The notes beneath the pieces are model-generated. The model had not been told where the DNA came from. It did no database searches and saw only the letters and a program-made list of their open reading frames with translations. This document shows, in pieces, positions 1-11,526 of a stretch of DNA of 59,747 nucleotides. The DNA is taken from assembly GCA_018398765.1 (NCBI GenBank), contig JAHBMJ010000010.1, forward strand, positions 1-59,747. Direction: 5' to 3'. Position numbers and translations under genes: made by a program. This stretch comes from Chromera velia (lineage: Eukaryota; Sar; Chromeraceae). How positions within the stretch are numbered: position 1 is the first letter of the stretch; every line of letters begins with the position of its first letter.

Positions 1-125
1 TGTCGACTTCAAAAACGAATCTTCACCAACTCAACAAAAAAATATACAATACTTTTGTCGCCATTTCACATTTTATTAGTATCAAAATGTTCTCTATGAT
101 CAAGAAGCCCTCTATGCAATCAACT
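1..125. repeat. partial AT-rich repeat unit (3' end)
   Basis: Bases 1-60 match 2698-2757 and bases 61-125 match 3105-3165, so this is the end of the same ~0.94 kb unit seen complete at 2227-3168. It lacks the ~345 bp that lie between those two blocks there. No coding content. Confidence 0.8.
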
Positions 126-471
126 TGCATTGATCAACTGTATTTTCTGACTTTCATGCACCCTGTCAGACGTTTGCGGAGTGTCAGCTTTCAACATCCT
201 CTGCAGGAAGCGAGAAGATCGAGCGGTTTCGATCCAAAGGGCCTGCATGCGAATTGTCAAAATCATAGGCAAAGTGCACATTAATTTTGGATGGCCCATG
301 CATGCTAACTCACACAAATGCATGCCAATGCTACAAAAACAAATGCATGGCAGGCCGCGGACGAAAGCAAAACAGCGGCGCATGGCGCGCGCCCGCCCTT
401 CACCATGCGCCAACCGATATAAAATTGCAGCCGCCCTAAGTGCAGCTATAAAACTCAAATTCTCTCCTTCA

Positions 472-1774
472 AAGCCGATCGCAAAGGTGACCAAAACCGG
501 CTGCTAAAAGCAAACCAAAAGTGATACGACGGATGTCACGCAAAAGAAAACCACACTCCTGCAATTCTTTCCACACACCACATAAAACTGCAACAAACAA
601 AGAATCAGGACATAATGAAAAAAGAAACGCACGCAAAATATGAGAACGCAAAGTGTCAAGAAGACAATGTGCAGGAATAGCTGATCGCGTATGAGCATAG
701 CGAGGAAAGGGAAGAGGAGCTTTCACTCTACCAGCTAGCAAAGAAACACGACAGCGATTGGGGTCCTTCGGCAACAAAAACAACCGGGTACAGCAGTTGC
801 ATGGACGAAGCTCAAACTGCAGAAAAGTGTCCGAATTTTGCTCCTCAAGCACATGCACATTCAACAGCATAAAAATCCTCCCTGCAAAGACTTGTACATA
901 TGTAATCTTTTTCTAAAGCAAAGGGAAGGCGAGCAACCAGGAGCCGATCATCCATCCATCTTCGCACCACACGCTTACTGCCCGACAAGGAGCTAATCCC
1001 CCGGGCTGTGGCCCAATCACGTTCAACCAAAGCCGCACTTCCATTCACAAGGGCCAGTGACAGAGGAGAGCCTTATGCAAACCCCTGCCGCTGCCATACA
1101 TGACGATTCCCAACAGCCACAAAGCAGGTCGCAAAGTCCAATTTCACAAAATCTAAAATTTTGTCAAAAGAAAGTGCCCATGCATTCTGGAACCGGCCGT
1201 GTGTTGAAAGAAAAGCTGTAGGCCGAGTATGACCCTTGGGCGTCCACTTTCTCCCTCCTCTCCCCATGATTGTGGCAGAATGAATCCGAATACCCCCAAC
1301 AGAAGAAAAAGGCAATACCAAAAAAGAATACCGACAAGATGCACGAAGCTCATCAAACACACAAGAAAGTAAATGAAGAACCAATGCTCGAGGAATTGAA
1401 GGATAAAAGTTCTTGATGTCCTCGACATGAACGAAGATCTGACTAAAATGCGAAACAGACGGTAACATCCTTCCCCGAACAGCAGTAAAATGGGCGCATT
1501 CGATATCTCCCGACCCCCCATTAAATTTTCCGATGTCTCGCATAAAAGTAAACGGTGAAAACAAGGTCGCATGCGGACTTAAAGTGGAAAACAATCCATT
1601 CAACAACCGACACACAATCGAAAAGGGCTTTCTCCATGCGTGCCTTGCATACGATACCAGTGGGCGCCACTTCAGTTCAGAGAGCTGTCTAGGGTGCCCG
1701 TTTCTAAACGATTTTGCTTTCAGCCACACAATCCCTCGCCCAAATGCATTACGCCCACGAGACTTTCTTCCCAT
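472..1774 (-). pseudogene. reverse transcriptase fragment, decayed
   Basis: Read on the minus strand from 1774 down, the segments resemble an RNA-directed DNA polymerase of the kind common in algal genomes. A fingers-like part (KWRPLVSYARH) comes first, then an aspartate block (VEDIKNFYPSIP), a GSPLSLALV block and a catalytic-box-like RRWMDDRLLVA near 950. Downstream frames (about 870-472) continue the thumb-like part. There is a TAA in the block just before GSPLS at about 1080 and at least two frame changes, so it is a dead copy. It lies between two copies of the AT-rich repeat. The exact RT clade (Penelope-like, LINE or other) cannot be settled by eye. Confidence 0.7.
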
Positions 1775-1797
1775 TTTCTCCCCTAACTCCCCAATCC

Positions 1798-2225
1798 AAA
1801 AAACAAAACGTTCATAAAAAAATAAAACAAATAAGTGCTTATAGTAAATAGACTCCTAATGAGTTGAGTTTAATTCAACTTTGAATACAATATGTGTTTC
1901 ACAAAAAAAAAAGATCCACTTTTGGGGCCAATACCATGGGTGACATAAGTTTTGTATACTCAATTTTTGACCTCTCTAGCGCCAATGAAATATGACAAGA
2001 AGTAAACATTTATACAATTAAATTAGTAAGCTATAACGGTTTCAATCAGGTATTAATTAGGGGTTGTGGGAAGAATGTGTCTCAAATATAAGTAAACTTA
2101 TTTTTTCTGAAGTGACCGATCGACCAAGCCTATAAAAAGTAAGACATAAATTTATAATTCAATCTAGCTTTGCCAATTGAGGACGTATAAAGCCAATTAC
2201 TTTAAAGTAATACTTTATGCTGTAT
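1798..2225. repeat. AT-rich repeat unit, copy A (truncated)
   Basis: Begins AAAACAAAACGTTCATAAAA and matches 2227-2655 and 3175-3600 almost base for base. It is cut at the single N at 2226. Non-coding, family unknown. Confidence 0.9.
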
Positions 2226-2226
2226 N
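2226..2226. other. single N, probable collapsed assembly join
   Basis: One undetermined base exactly between two near-identical repeat copies. The true distance and copy number here are uncertain. Confidence 0.85.
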
Positions 2227-3168
2227 AAAAACAAAACGTTCATAAAAAAATAAAACAAATAAGTGCCTATAGTAAATAGACTCCTAATGAGTTGAGTTTA
2301 ATTCAACTTTGAATAAAATATGTGTTTCACAAAAAAAAAAGATCCACTTTTGGGGCCAATACCATGGGCGACATAAGTTTTGTATACTCAATTTTTGACC
2401 TCTCTAGCGCCAATGAAATATGACAAGAAGTAAACATTTATATAATTAAATTAGTAAGCTATAACGGTTTTAATCAGGTATTAATTAGGGGTTGTGAGAA
2501 GAATGTGTCTCAAATATAAGTAAACTTATTGTTTCTGAAGTGACCGATCGACCAAGCCTATAAAAAGTAAGACATAAATTTATAATTCAATCTAGCTTTG
2601 CCAATTGAGGACGTATAAAGCCAATTACTTTAAAGTAATACTTTATGCTGTATTCAATCAATCAATCTACTTCTATTCTAACCCGCTTGATCCAGTGTTG
2701 ACTTCAAAAACGAATCTTCACCAACTCAACAAAAAAATATACAATACTTTTGTCGCCCATGGTGTTGATCGAGCAAACTTTCAACAAGAACATACAAAAG
2801 AACAAACAAAAAAATATAATAAAAATATGATTGTCAAGCAGTAAGAATTTGAAAGAAGACAATGTATGATTTGTTTGATAGAAATGATCTTTATTTGATT
2901 TATTGTAAGTCAAACTTTTGTTGTTCTGAATTTTACTAACATATAGAAACTTAGTTTTTATTTTTTTAGGTTCAAATCATTATACAGTCGAACACATCTA
3001 CTCTTTTTTGTGAGGAACAAAGTACATTAAACCCTTTTATAATAGAGCCTTTCTGATAGTTTAGCTTCTCTAGTTTAAATGAGTTGATATAGAAAAAAAG
3101 TGATTTCACATTTTATTAGTATCAAAATGTTCTCTATGATCAAGAAGCCCTCTATACAATCAACTAAT
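2227..3168. repeat. AT-rich repeat unit, copy B (complete, ~942 bp)
   Basis: The most complete copy of the left-end repeat, running from the ACAAAACGTTCAT start to the block ending ACAATCAACT that is also seen at 105-125. Short ORFs on both strands show no recognisable protein. Confidence 0.85.
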
Positions 3169-3174
3169 TTCAAG

Positions 3175-3720
3175 AAAAACAAAACGTTCATAAAAAATAA
3201 AACAAATAAGTGCCTATAGTAAATAGACTCCTAATGAGTTAAGTTTAATTCAACTTTGAATAAAATATGTGTTTCACAAAAAAAAAAGATCCACTTTTGG
3301 GGCCAATACCATGGGCGACATAAGTTTTGTATACTCAATTTTTGACCTCTCTAGCGCCAATGAAATATGACAAAAAGTAAACATTTGTAAAATTAAATTA
3401 GTAAGCTATAACGGTTTCAATCAGGTATTAATTAGGGGTTGTGGGAAGAATGTGTCTCAAATATAAGTAAACTTATTTTTTCTGAAGTGACCGATCGACC
3501 AAGCCTATAAAAAGTAAGACATAAATTTATAATTCAATCTAGCTTTGCCAATTGAGGACGTATAAAGCCAATTACTTTAAAGTAATACTTTATGCTGTAT
3601 TCAATCAATCAATCTACTTCTATCCTAACCCGCTTGATCCAGTGTCGACTTCAAAAACGAATCTTTGCCAACTTCACAAAAAAATATACAATACTTTTGT
3701 CGCCCATAGTAGTAACTATA
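3175..3720. repeat. AT-rich repeat unit, copy C (partial)
   Basis: Matches 2227-2760 closely, then diverges after TTTTGTCGCCCAT. It lies directly head-to-tail with copy B. Confidence 0.85.
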
Positions 3721-3953
3721 TAATCTCTTGTATCTTCCTAATATTGATCACTGTATGCAAGAATATATTAAAAAAAAAACTGCATTACTGGATTCTGAGC
3801 TAACTTTGAATCAGTTTTAAAGTTGTAATTTAATGAACGACTTTGATCACCCTCTTTTTTGTGTCGCTTTCCGCTCTTCAATTCGATACCCAGCATAAAC
3901 ACAGCAACGTCTTAAATCCAAATAATAAATAAAACCACCTTAGCTCTCTCCTG

Positions 3954-4004
3954 TCACAGCTCCTCGCAGACTCTTTCCCATACGGCGTAGAGCTTTCCTT
4001 CAGA
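3954..4004 (-). CDS. terminal exon of the NACHT-ankyrin gene
   Basis: 51 bp: acceptor TCTGCAG, SEGKLYAVWERVCEEL, then TGA (3954-3956). Phase 0 like the preceding introns. Confidence 0.7.
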   Translation of the reverse strand, partial: SEGKLYAVWERVCEEL

Positions 4005-4489
4005 CTGCAGACAAGCGAAAAGGTTCCATCTCGCAAATCAAATAACCAACGTTCGAGAGGATATACCGGAAAGAGTGAGATATTTTTAGGCGACGACATC
4101 AAAGAAGGGGAGGAGTATTTGTAAAAGCGGGGTTTAGTATTTTTAAATCATTATGGCAAAGACGGTTTAGGCTCGTTTTACACAAACGACCGGCTAGAGA
4201 CATAAACTCAAAGAGACACACACACACCCACAGAGAGAGAAAGACTACAGACAGACTGTGTGATTTCTTTTTTTCCCCCTTTCACTCCCTCATTCACGAA
4301 AATACACTTTCTTTTCCGACTTAAAGACAGACAGACAGACAGATAGACAGACAGAGCAACAATATGACAGACAGGGGCAGGGAAAGGGACAAAGAGAGAG
4401 AGGAAACAAATTGAATCATGGTGCCGGGCTCACTCACCGCTTGAAACGACGATCCTACAAAACGAACAGAAAGAGGGAAGCTACTTTAC
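4005..4489. other. intron with ACAG-rich simple sequence
   Basis: Holds short (AC)n, (GA)n and (ACAG)n tracts at about 4215-4400; no gene seen. Confidence 0.7.
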
Positions 4490-4540
4490 CTGATTACTGT
4501 GTTGACAGGCACTCGCGTAGTCTCCAGGAGTCTTCCCTTC
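4490..4540 (-). CDS. half ankyrin repeat 12 exon (17 residues)
   Basis: EGKTPGDYASACQHSNQ, a capping half-repeat; 51 bp; acceptor GTGCAG, donor GTAAAG. Confidence 0.75.
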
Positions 4541-4752
4541 CTGCACGCTTGCAAGACGGATTCTTTTCTCGGCAGTACTCAGGCTGTGTGTGCTCATGTT
4601 GTCGCTTCACTTCCTAGTTTACTTTTTAGGTAAATTTTCTCTATTCACTTCACCCAAAAAAACCGGCCAAGAGAAGTAGCATGTGTGCGTAGCGAGGACC
4701 TAAGCAAAATTCTTCAGTTCTCATATCAGCTGACAGACGCAGTAAGACTAAC

Positions 4753-4851
4753 GATATCCGTTACGTTGGTGTCAGCTCCCTTGGCACAAAGGAGACCCGC
4801 GAGTTCTGTGTAACCTTTTATGGACGCAGAGTGAAGGGGCGTTCTTCCTTC
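4753..4851 (-). CDS. ankyrin repeat 11 exon (33 residues), beyond the retrotransposon
   Basis: EGRTPLHSASIKGYTELAGL then LCAKGADTNV; 99 bp; acceptor CTGCAG, donor GTTAGT. It has the same length, phase and signals as the exons on the far side of the 18.6 kb insertion, which shows they belong to one gene. Confidence 0.9.
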
Positions 4852-5068
4852 CTGCAGATGAAACAGGACAAGAGGTTCATTGACAACTGAGAGAATGCAT
4901 TCAAAGGTCTACATGGAAAAGACACTTTACAGAGAGTATCATTTCGCATAGAAGTGCAAAAGGGAAGACGAGGGAGGCAGGCAAAAGGTATCATAATCAA
5001 AGCGTCACCCCCTTCTCTCCAACCTATGCTCTCAGACTTCTATCTCTCAAAAATAATCCACAAGATGA

Positions 5069-5817
5069 TGTGAAAGAAAACGACGGTCCCGTTCCTGGTC
5101 GGATTCGCGGAGGGTGAATTCCGGTCCCGGCTTTTCCATTCGTCCCTTCGCCCCAAGCCAGAGAAAGGAGCGACGCACACGCAGCGGCCCGTCCACATGG
5201 GATGGCGGGGCGCCTGCAACAGAGGTGTGCATGTTCTGAGTTCCATGGTATGGCCTGCATGCACTTTGGCATAAAAAATACACCCGAGGCACTCACCGTG
5301 GTGGTGTGTGCTCCAGGGATTCATATGGGATTTAAATAGGCCGATGGTGCAGTTATGCCATCGGAGGCTTTAGAATTAATTCCGGTCCTGAATTAATTTT
5401 TAGACAGTTAGACAGACCTGCACGGCGGTTACCGTCCGTCTGAATGAGAGACGCGACCTAGGGATTGACAGAACTTCATGTGTAGGACCTGTACTGTGCC
5501 CTATGTCTCTCTGTGGATCTCTTGTGCTCTGAGTAATGCACGAGGCCACCAGCAGGAGCGTACTGTAGACTGTGGGGGTTCATAGATTTTCTGTCTGGTA
5601 AAGAGACTGATCAGGTATTTATTTCTGATTATCTGTATCAGTCTAGACGAGTACGTCATGGAGACATATTCGCTGTAGTCCTCTAATAGGAGAGGGCCAG
5701 GAATTCGGGAGTATAACAGTTTGAGGAGTCCTCTGGATAGGCTAGAGGATCAACACAGGAGGGCCCATAGGATTCTATGGGAGGAATCTCAAGAAAGGTG
5801 AGACTTTACTTTTCACT
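5069..5817 (+). repeat. 5' LTR
   Basis: 749 bp, same length as the 3' LTR, with about 35 differences by eye (about 95% identity), of which only about three are transversions. An AT-rich TTTAAATAG at about 5331 is a possible TATA-like promoter element. The bases right after the LTR (TGGCACCGTCACTGAG from 5817) start with TGG as a primer-binding site would, but I cannot match them to a tRNA. Confidence 0.92.
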
Positions 5818-5904
5818 GGCACCGTCACTGAGGGAGTCTTCCGTTGTCATTCCGACAACATTCTCCTTGTTGTATTCCCGATTCCCTACTGTAGGTGACT
5901 TACC

Positions 5905-8091
5905 ATGGGTCCCAAAAAGGACGCTCCCCATGGGTGCGTCGCGATCAAGGGTATGGAGGCGAAGACCGTGGGCGTTTTCGGCCTCACAGACGATGCCGAC
6001 ATCATCGAGTGGGTACGGCAATATGCAGATGCTGTTGCCATTCTCGGGGACTCGGACGAGTGGTGCGGCAGGCTCACCCTCACCAACAGGAACAAGGTGG
6101 GTATCAACGTTAAGCACTACGTCGCAAGGACCGAGGTGGAAGTGCTGGAGAAGGTGGTGGAACGGGTACCCCACCTCAGCTCAGAAGTCTTTGAGCAGCT
6201 CCGGATTTTTCACAGGCATGTTGTGGACTGCGTCTCTCCGCCTGATGCAGAGTGGATGAAGAGATATCTGCAGCGGACCGACGTCCTAAGAATGGGCAAG
6301 ACGAGGATCATGGAAATCAGGGAGCTTCTCTCACGCTGAGAGAAGGAAAGAATCTCTGGTCCCCAGTTGAAGTCTCTGAACGAGCATATCCTCTGCCTGC
6401 AGACTCTGAAGGAACCCTCCTCCCTCTCCCTGTCTCGCCCTGTTGTGTTTTCTTCAGGTGGGGAGCTCCATGGGGAAGCTTTAACAGAGACGAAAGTGAA
6501 GACGGAGGAGGAGACAGGAGCAATACCAGACACCTCCCGTCAGATGTCTGTCCCCATGTCCAGTGAGCAGCGTCCAGCCTCTGATGAGCGGGACCGCCGT
6601 AGCAGTAGCAGTAGCAGTTCCAGTGGGGGGGTGCAGGTGGTCAGTGTGCAACCTGATACCACCCTGCTGGAGACGAAAAGGAAGCAGTACGAGGACCTCG
6701 TGGCCCAGATATCGGGTCTGGACGCCGCACGGGGTGCTGACAAGCTCCAAATTCTGAAGATCCAGAAGGAGGAGAATGAAGTGCTGAGTGGCATGTCCAG
6801 GAGGGACAATTTCCCTGAGGGGGCTGAAGGGAAGGAAGCGTACGCATCAGAGCTGGCATCCTGGGCCGAGAAGAAAGAGGTCTTCAGGGATACGTTGGTA
6901 GCGACCCTGCAAAGTCATATTGACCAGCTGGCATCTGATGGGTTTGCTCTGAACAAGCAGGCCAACAAACTCCGCAAGGAGATAGACGTGCTCTCTCCTC
7001 CTCCCCAGGCCAAAGGTGTCCCTAGGGGTGTTGCTGAAGGTCGCCTGCCTTCGGTATTCCAGATGACCCCCCTTACGGGTGGGGGGATATATCCTGCTGT
7101 GTCTCCCCCTGAACTTGCGACGGTGTCTGTAGGTGGGGGGGTGCGTACTGGTGATGTTGGGGCTCCGGGTGCTCCTGACATTTTCTCTTTCCTGGGAGTT
7201 AGGGAGTTGAGTGGAACTCAGGGGAGGCCCAAGTATGACCCTGAGGATCCCCTCATCGCCTACACCCTGGAAGAGATCTTGACATCGGTCCCGAGGACCT
7301 TTGTGGAGATGCGAGATAAGGTTGTGGCAATGATCTTTACGCACTTTTTCAAGACGATCCAGTACTCAACCTCTGCTCTCGTCCTAGAGTATGAGAGGAT
7401 TGCCTGCAAGCCCTATCGGTTCGGTACCTACACAGAGCTGCTGGCGCATCGCAAGCGTCTCCTAAACTACCTGGTCGACTAAAACATCGTCCACGAGCTT
7501 GGCGTGAAGTACAGGCTTGGGCTCCTGATGGCATACCTGCCAAACGACCTCATAATGAGGTGGCAGGAGAGGCAGAACCCGATGGATCTCACCAGTGAAG
7601 TGGAGATCATTAAGGAGATCCACGTCATCGCTGCCCAGGCGGAGACTTTCAATAAGTTTCTTGGGGATGCCTGGGACCGGGGCCTGGTTAAAGGAGCTCT
7701 CGTCGAGCACTTGAAGAGAGAGTGGGAACAGAAGGCGGCAATCTTCGGGGTGAGGGACTCGGGGGGTGCCTTGCGGGGGGGTATCATTCCGAAGGTTCTT
7801 TTTGTGGCGTTCGCGGGGCCTGGAGGAGTCCCGCAGAGGAAGTCCCCTTCCAAGGCAAAGGGAGGGAAACCCTCAGGAGGAAAGACCCCTGACTCTGGCG
7901 GGAAGGGCAGGGGCAACTCTGATTGCAGGAGACAGGGCAGTGCAGGAGGGGGTTTCGGCAAGGGGGATAGCGGGGGGGGCTCCAATCGGGGGCGCTCTCC
8001 TGGGTCCAATTCCTCTGCTCCTTCCAGTAAATACAATGACAAGGGGGTGGAAGGAAAGGACCGTCCTCCCACTCAGGCCGTTGTTAACCCT
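5905..8091 (+). pseudogene. copia gag, 5' part
   Basis: One reading frame from ATG 5905 to the nested insertion, broken by TGA at 6337 and TAA at 7480. It codes an N-terminal unique region, a Ser-rich run near 6600, a coiled region, and a capsid-like helical block around 7230-7700 (HELGVKYRLGLLMAYLPNDL). It ends in a Gly/Ser/Lys-rich basic tail. Gag forms the particle that packages the RNA. The zinc knuckle lies beyond the insertion, at 11828. Confidence 0.7.
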
Positions 8092-8400
8092 AACTGACTG
8101 TACTGACAATTGAAACCTTTGTACTGGAAAGTGACTTTGAAAAATTTAGTTTTTAAAACATTAAAATAGATAGTTTAACTTTTAAACTAATTGATTTTCA
8201 TAATTTATTTAAGACTATTTAAGCTTAGTAAGATGTTTAAAAAATGAAATAAAAAAATGTATATATAGAGTATATATTTTTTCAAAACCATAAATTATCT
8301 GGTACCTATCATCGTAAATTAACGCTAAGAAATGCATTTAAATGGCTCTGAATCGATCTGATTGAAGCATTTCTTCTCATGATCATAACTGTTTTGTTTT

Positions 8401-8520
8401 CATGATCATACGAGGCACTGCTCATGATCATACGAGGCACTGCTCAACGGCGGGCATGTCAGGGGTAGGGGGGGGNNNGGGGGGGGGGGGGGGGGGGGGG
8501 GGCATCTCAGTATATATTAA
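8401..8520. repeat. 22 bp duplication, G-run and sequence gap
   Basis: CATGATCATACGAGGCACTG is repeated in tandem at about 8401-8444. A G homopolymer follows, with three Ns at 8476-8478. A run this long is hard to sequence and its length is not reliable. Confidence 0.85.
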
Positions 8521-8659
8521 ACATGCACACCCATGAACGCCACCTGCAGAAATACGTGCACACAAACAGAAAGTCAGTCAAATTGCCAGAATATACATAA
8601 AAGCATGCATGCAAACACAACCTGTATCTTTAATTTGCATCAGAATGATACATAAAAGC

Positions 8660-9400
8660 AGGAAGACCGAAATTGGGAAAGCAATCGGACGGGCAGGAAG
8701 GCCGAAATCGGAAAGGCAATCAGGCGGCCAGGAAGGCCAAAATTGGAAGGCAGTCAGGCCGCTAAGAAGACTGAAATTGGAAGGCAGGCATATAGGCAGA
8801 AAGAACGAACTCTGGGAGGCAGTCAGACATACAAGAAGGCCGAACTTGGGAAGACAGTCGGGCCAGCAGGAAGAACAAAATTAGGAAGGCCATCGGGCAA
8901 GCAGGATGACCGAAATTAGGAAGCGTTAGGAGTAAATTTGGGTAGGAAGGAAGGCCAAAATTGGGAAGGCAATCAGGCAGGCAGGAAAGCCAAAATTGGG
9001 AAGGCAACCGGACAGGCAAGAAGGCCGAAATTGCAAAGTCAGTCAAGCAGACAGAAAGGCTGAAATTTAGAAAGCATTGAGGCAGACAGAAAGACCGAAA
9101 TTTGAAGGGCAGTCAGGCAGGCAAGAAGGCTAAAATGGGAAAGCAGTCAGCATGGCAGGAATAGAAAACTCTAGAAGGCAGTCAGGCAGGCAAGAAGGCC
9201 GAAATTGGGAAGGCAATCGGGCAGGCAGGAAAACTGAAATTGGGAGCGCGGCGAAGGCCGAAATTAGGAAGGCAATAGAGCGGGCGGAAAGGCCAAAATT
9301 GGGAAGGCATTTAGCCAGACAGAAAGGCCGAAAGCTAGAGGGCAGTCAAGCAGGCAAGAAGGGCGAAATTTCGGAGGCAGTCAGGCAGGTAGAAAAAAAC
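8660..9400. repeat. 32-33 bp minisatellite inside the TIR element
   Basis: About twenty degenerate copies of a unit like GGCAGGAAGGCCGAAATTGG plus GAAGGCAGTCA. Copies differ by substitutions and small indels, so no frame is kept; an unexpressed repeat. Confidence 0.85.
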
Positions 9401-9760
9401 ATAGGCTCGGCACGTAGGGGCGCTACTCCCTTTCGCAGTCTAAAGACTGCGGCCTTAACGAAAATGCAAAAACCTACCTCTGGAGGAGTTGAGGAAGGAC
9501 TGGGACACAAAACAAGCATCTCCTGGAGGAGACCCACGACCTGCAAAGAGCAGAGGAGAGGGGCAGGGGTGAACAACACACGCAAAGGGAGACGGCAGTT
9601 TCGTGCCTTGCCGAGGGCAGACCAGTCAGTCATTCAGAAACCACAATGGCCAGGTTGCAGCCACACAAGAACACTTACAGACATCGTACAAAGCCTTCTG
9701 CATACACCAAGAAGGCTCATCTCTACAAATAAGATTTTTTCAATTCCCTCATTGGGAGGG

Positions 9761-9874
9761 GGGGGTGGACCCTCTCGCAGGGGTACGCAAACCTGCAGAG
9801 CAGGTCGGACCCCCCCCCTCCACCAGGGGTACCAAATTGGCCTGCTTCGTACCCCTGCGAGAGGGTCCACCCCC
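9761..9874. repeat. perfect 27 bp inverted repeat (hairpin)
   Basis: Arms 9761-9787 and 9848-9874 (GGGGGTGGACCCTCTCGCAG and onward) are exact reverse complements around a 60 bp loop that itself contains related partial copies. Confidence 0.85.
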
Positions 9875-11480
9875 TCTTGTTGCTGGTGGAACGACACAAA
9901 ACGAACTGACCTGATTGAGCGATCCAAACCAGTCCGCCAACCCTTCTAGTTGTTGTACAACTCCTTTGCACCGAGGCAACCACTCCCATGAGCAACCAAA
10001 GGTGTCCAATCAACACAGATACCGGAGGGGGAAAAAACTCTGGAATCTGTAACCCCTCCAAAAATGAGGTTCTGGAATAACAAGCTGAACATGATTTCGT
10101 CGTTGTCAAGCTTTTCAATATAATCCAATGGAACGCTTGATAACGAGATTTTGTGGATAGAGGCCCATTCTGTTGACCCGACTTTCTGACTGGAGGAGAA
10201 CTTTCTGAAGACCTGACTGAGAATTTTTCAGATCAGCATTTTGAATCAAATTTTTGATGGGTCAGCGCGCAGCCGGGAAATGCTTTTTGGCCTTAGTGGC
10301 CGGCCGGGCCCTGGCCCGCAACGCGTAGCTTGCCTTCCGGGGCCGTCACATGGTTGGCCAATCTAAAGTCGGCTCCCAAAATCGGCTTTCCGTCGAATGT
10401 TTCAAGTCGATCAGAGCACGACCTAGTGCCGCCTCTCTCCCATCACACAGACTTGCTGTCCAGCAATGAAAGTAGGCTTTATCGAAAGCCCAGAGGATTG
10501 GCTTCTTTACTTTTTCTTAGGTTTATGACATTCACTCTACTGGTTGCCCTAAGAAGGCAATTTCGATCTTCCATCACGAAGGGCACGGCCCGTCTCCACG
10601 CAAAGGGGCCTACAAAGTTGCCCCAATAAAGCTTCCATTGAATCCCTTCCATGCGTGCGCTCTAACAAGCTCTAGATGAGGAGCTGGAAAGGCTTTCTGG
10701 ATGAGGGGGCCAGCTCTGGGTGGCCAGAAGGTGAGCCACTTTATGAATTTTTGCATATCTGTGCTGCAGGTCAGACTGAGCCTTTCTCGGAGGACCGTTT
10801 GTCAGTGCTTGCATTTCGTGAGGAAGCATTACGGCTGGTAATCTCGGGTGATCTGAAATTATAAGAGTGAGGCGCAGCTCTTGTTTGTATGAGAATTTGG
10901 AGGTAGGGCTCCTGGGTGGACTAAGACACAGTGGCCAGTGCCGGACCTCACCCAGAAAAAACAAGAACGCTATGATGGCTAGTCGTGGGCAAGGCCCTCT
11001 GGCTAGAGGCCATCGATCGATCAGGCTTTCAGAAGCTAAGCATTTACCTCTTGCACGGTCATAGTGCTCAACATTTGTTTGGTTGAACTGCTTTCTGTGG
11101 GTGTCAAATCGGCAGATCTGTTTGCGGATATTCATTCTTACCTTTCATGGGGGTTGCCCGCTGTGTACTCCCTCCTTATATCAGTATGCGAATTCGACGT
11201 ATTCCATTAGAAGTAAAAGTTAGCTTGTTTGTGTATTACACTGCGCATTGTCACATGCCTGCAGAGTCTGCAATCACTCCCCGACATATCAACATACTAT
11301 AACTCTTTCACCTCACTCATGTCCAACAATTTCCAACATACACACTACAAACCCATTAAACCTTATCTTTAAAAGTTGTTCATACTTTCATGCAGGTAAG
11401 AAACAATAAATAAAATCATTCTAAGTGCTTTAAAGACTTAGTTTTTTATATAAAATTTAGTGTGATACATAGAAAATTAA
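9875..11480. other. interior of TIR element, no gene seen
   Basis: Only short ORFs with no recognisable protein on either strand; the AT-rich subterminal zone is at 11160-11480. Confidence 0.6.
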
Positions 11481-11526
11481 AAGTCACTTTCTAGTACAAA
11501 AGTTTCAATTGTCAGTACAGTTAGTT

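Larger units (their letters stand above)
8092..11526. mobile_element. non-autonomous terminal-inverted-repeat element nested in gag
   Basis: The left end, from AACTGACTGTACTGACAATT to about 8138, is the inverted complement of the right end (about 11480-11526), with few mismatches. This gives ~46 bp TIRs around 3.4 kb. Interior ORFs show no transposase. The inside holds AT-rich subterminal parts, a 32-33 bp minisatellite, a G-run with a gap and a hairpin. No convincing target duplication is visible. Gag coding resumes on the right side. Confidence 0.75.

Noticed and set aside
5817-5835. Copia primer-binding site
   Set aside because: Starts TGG, but I cannot match it to the 3' end of any tRNA, so it is mentioned only under the LTR.
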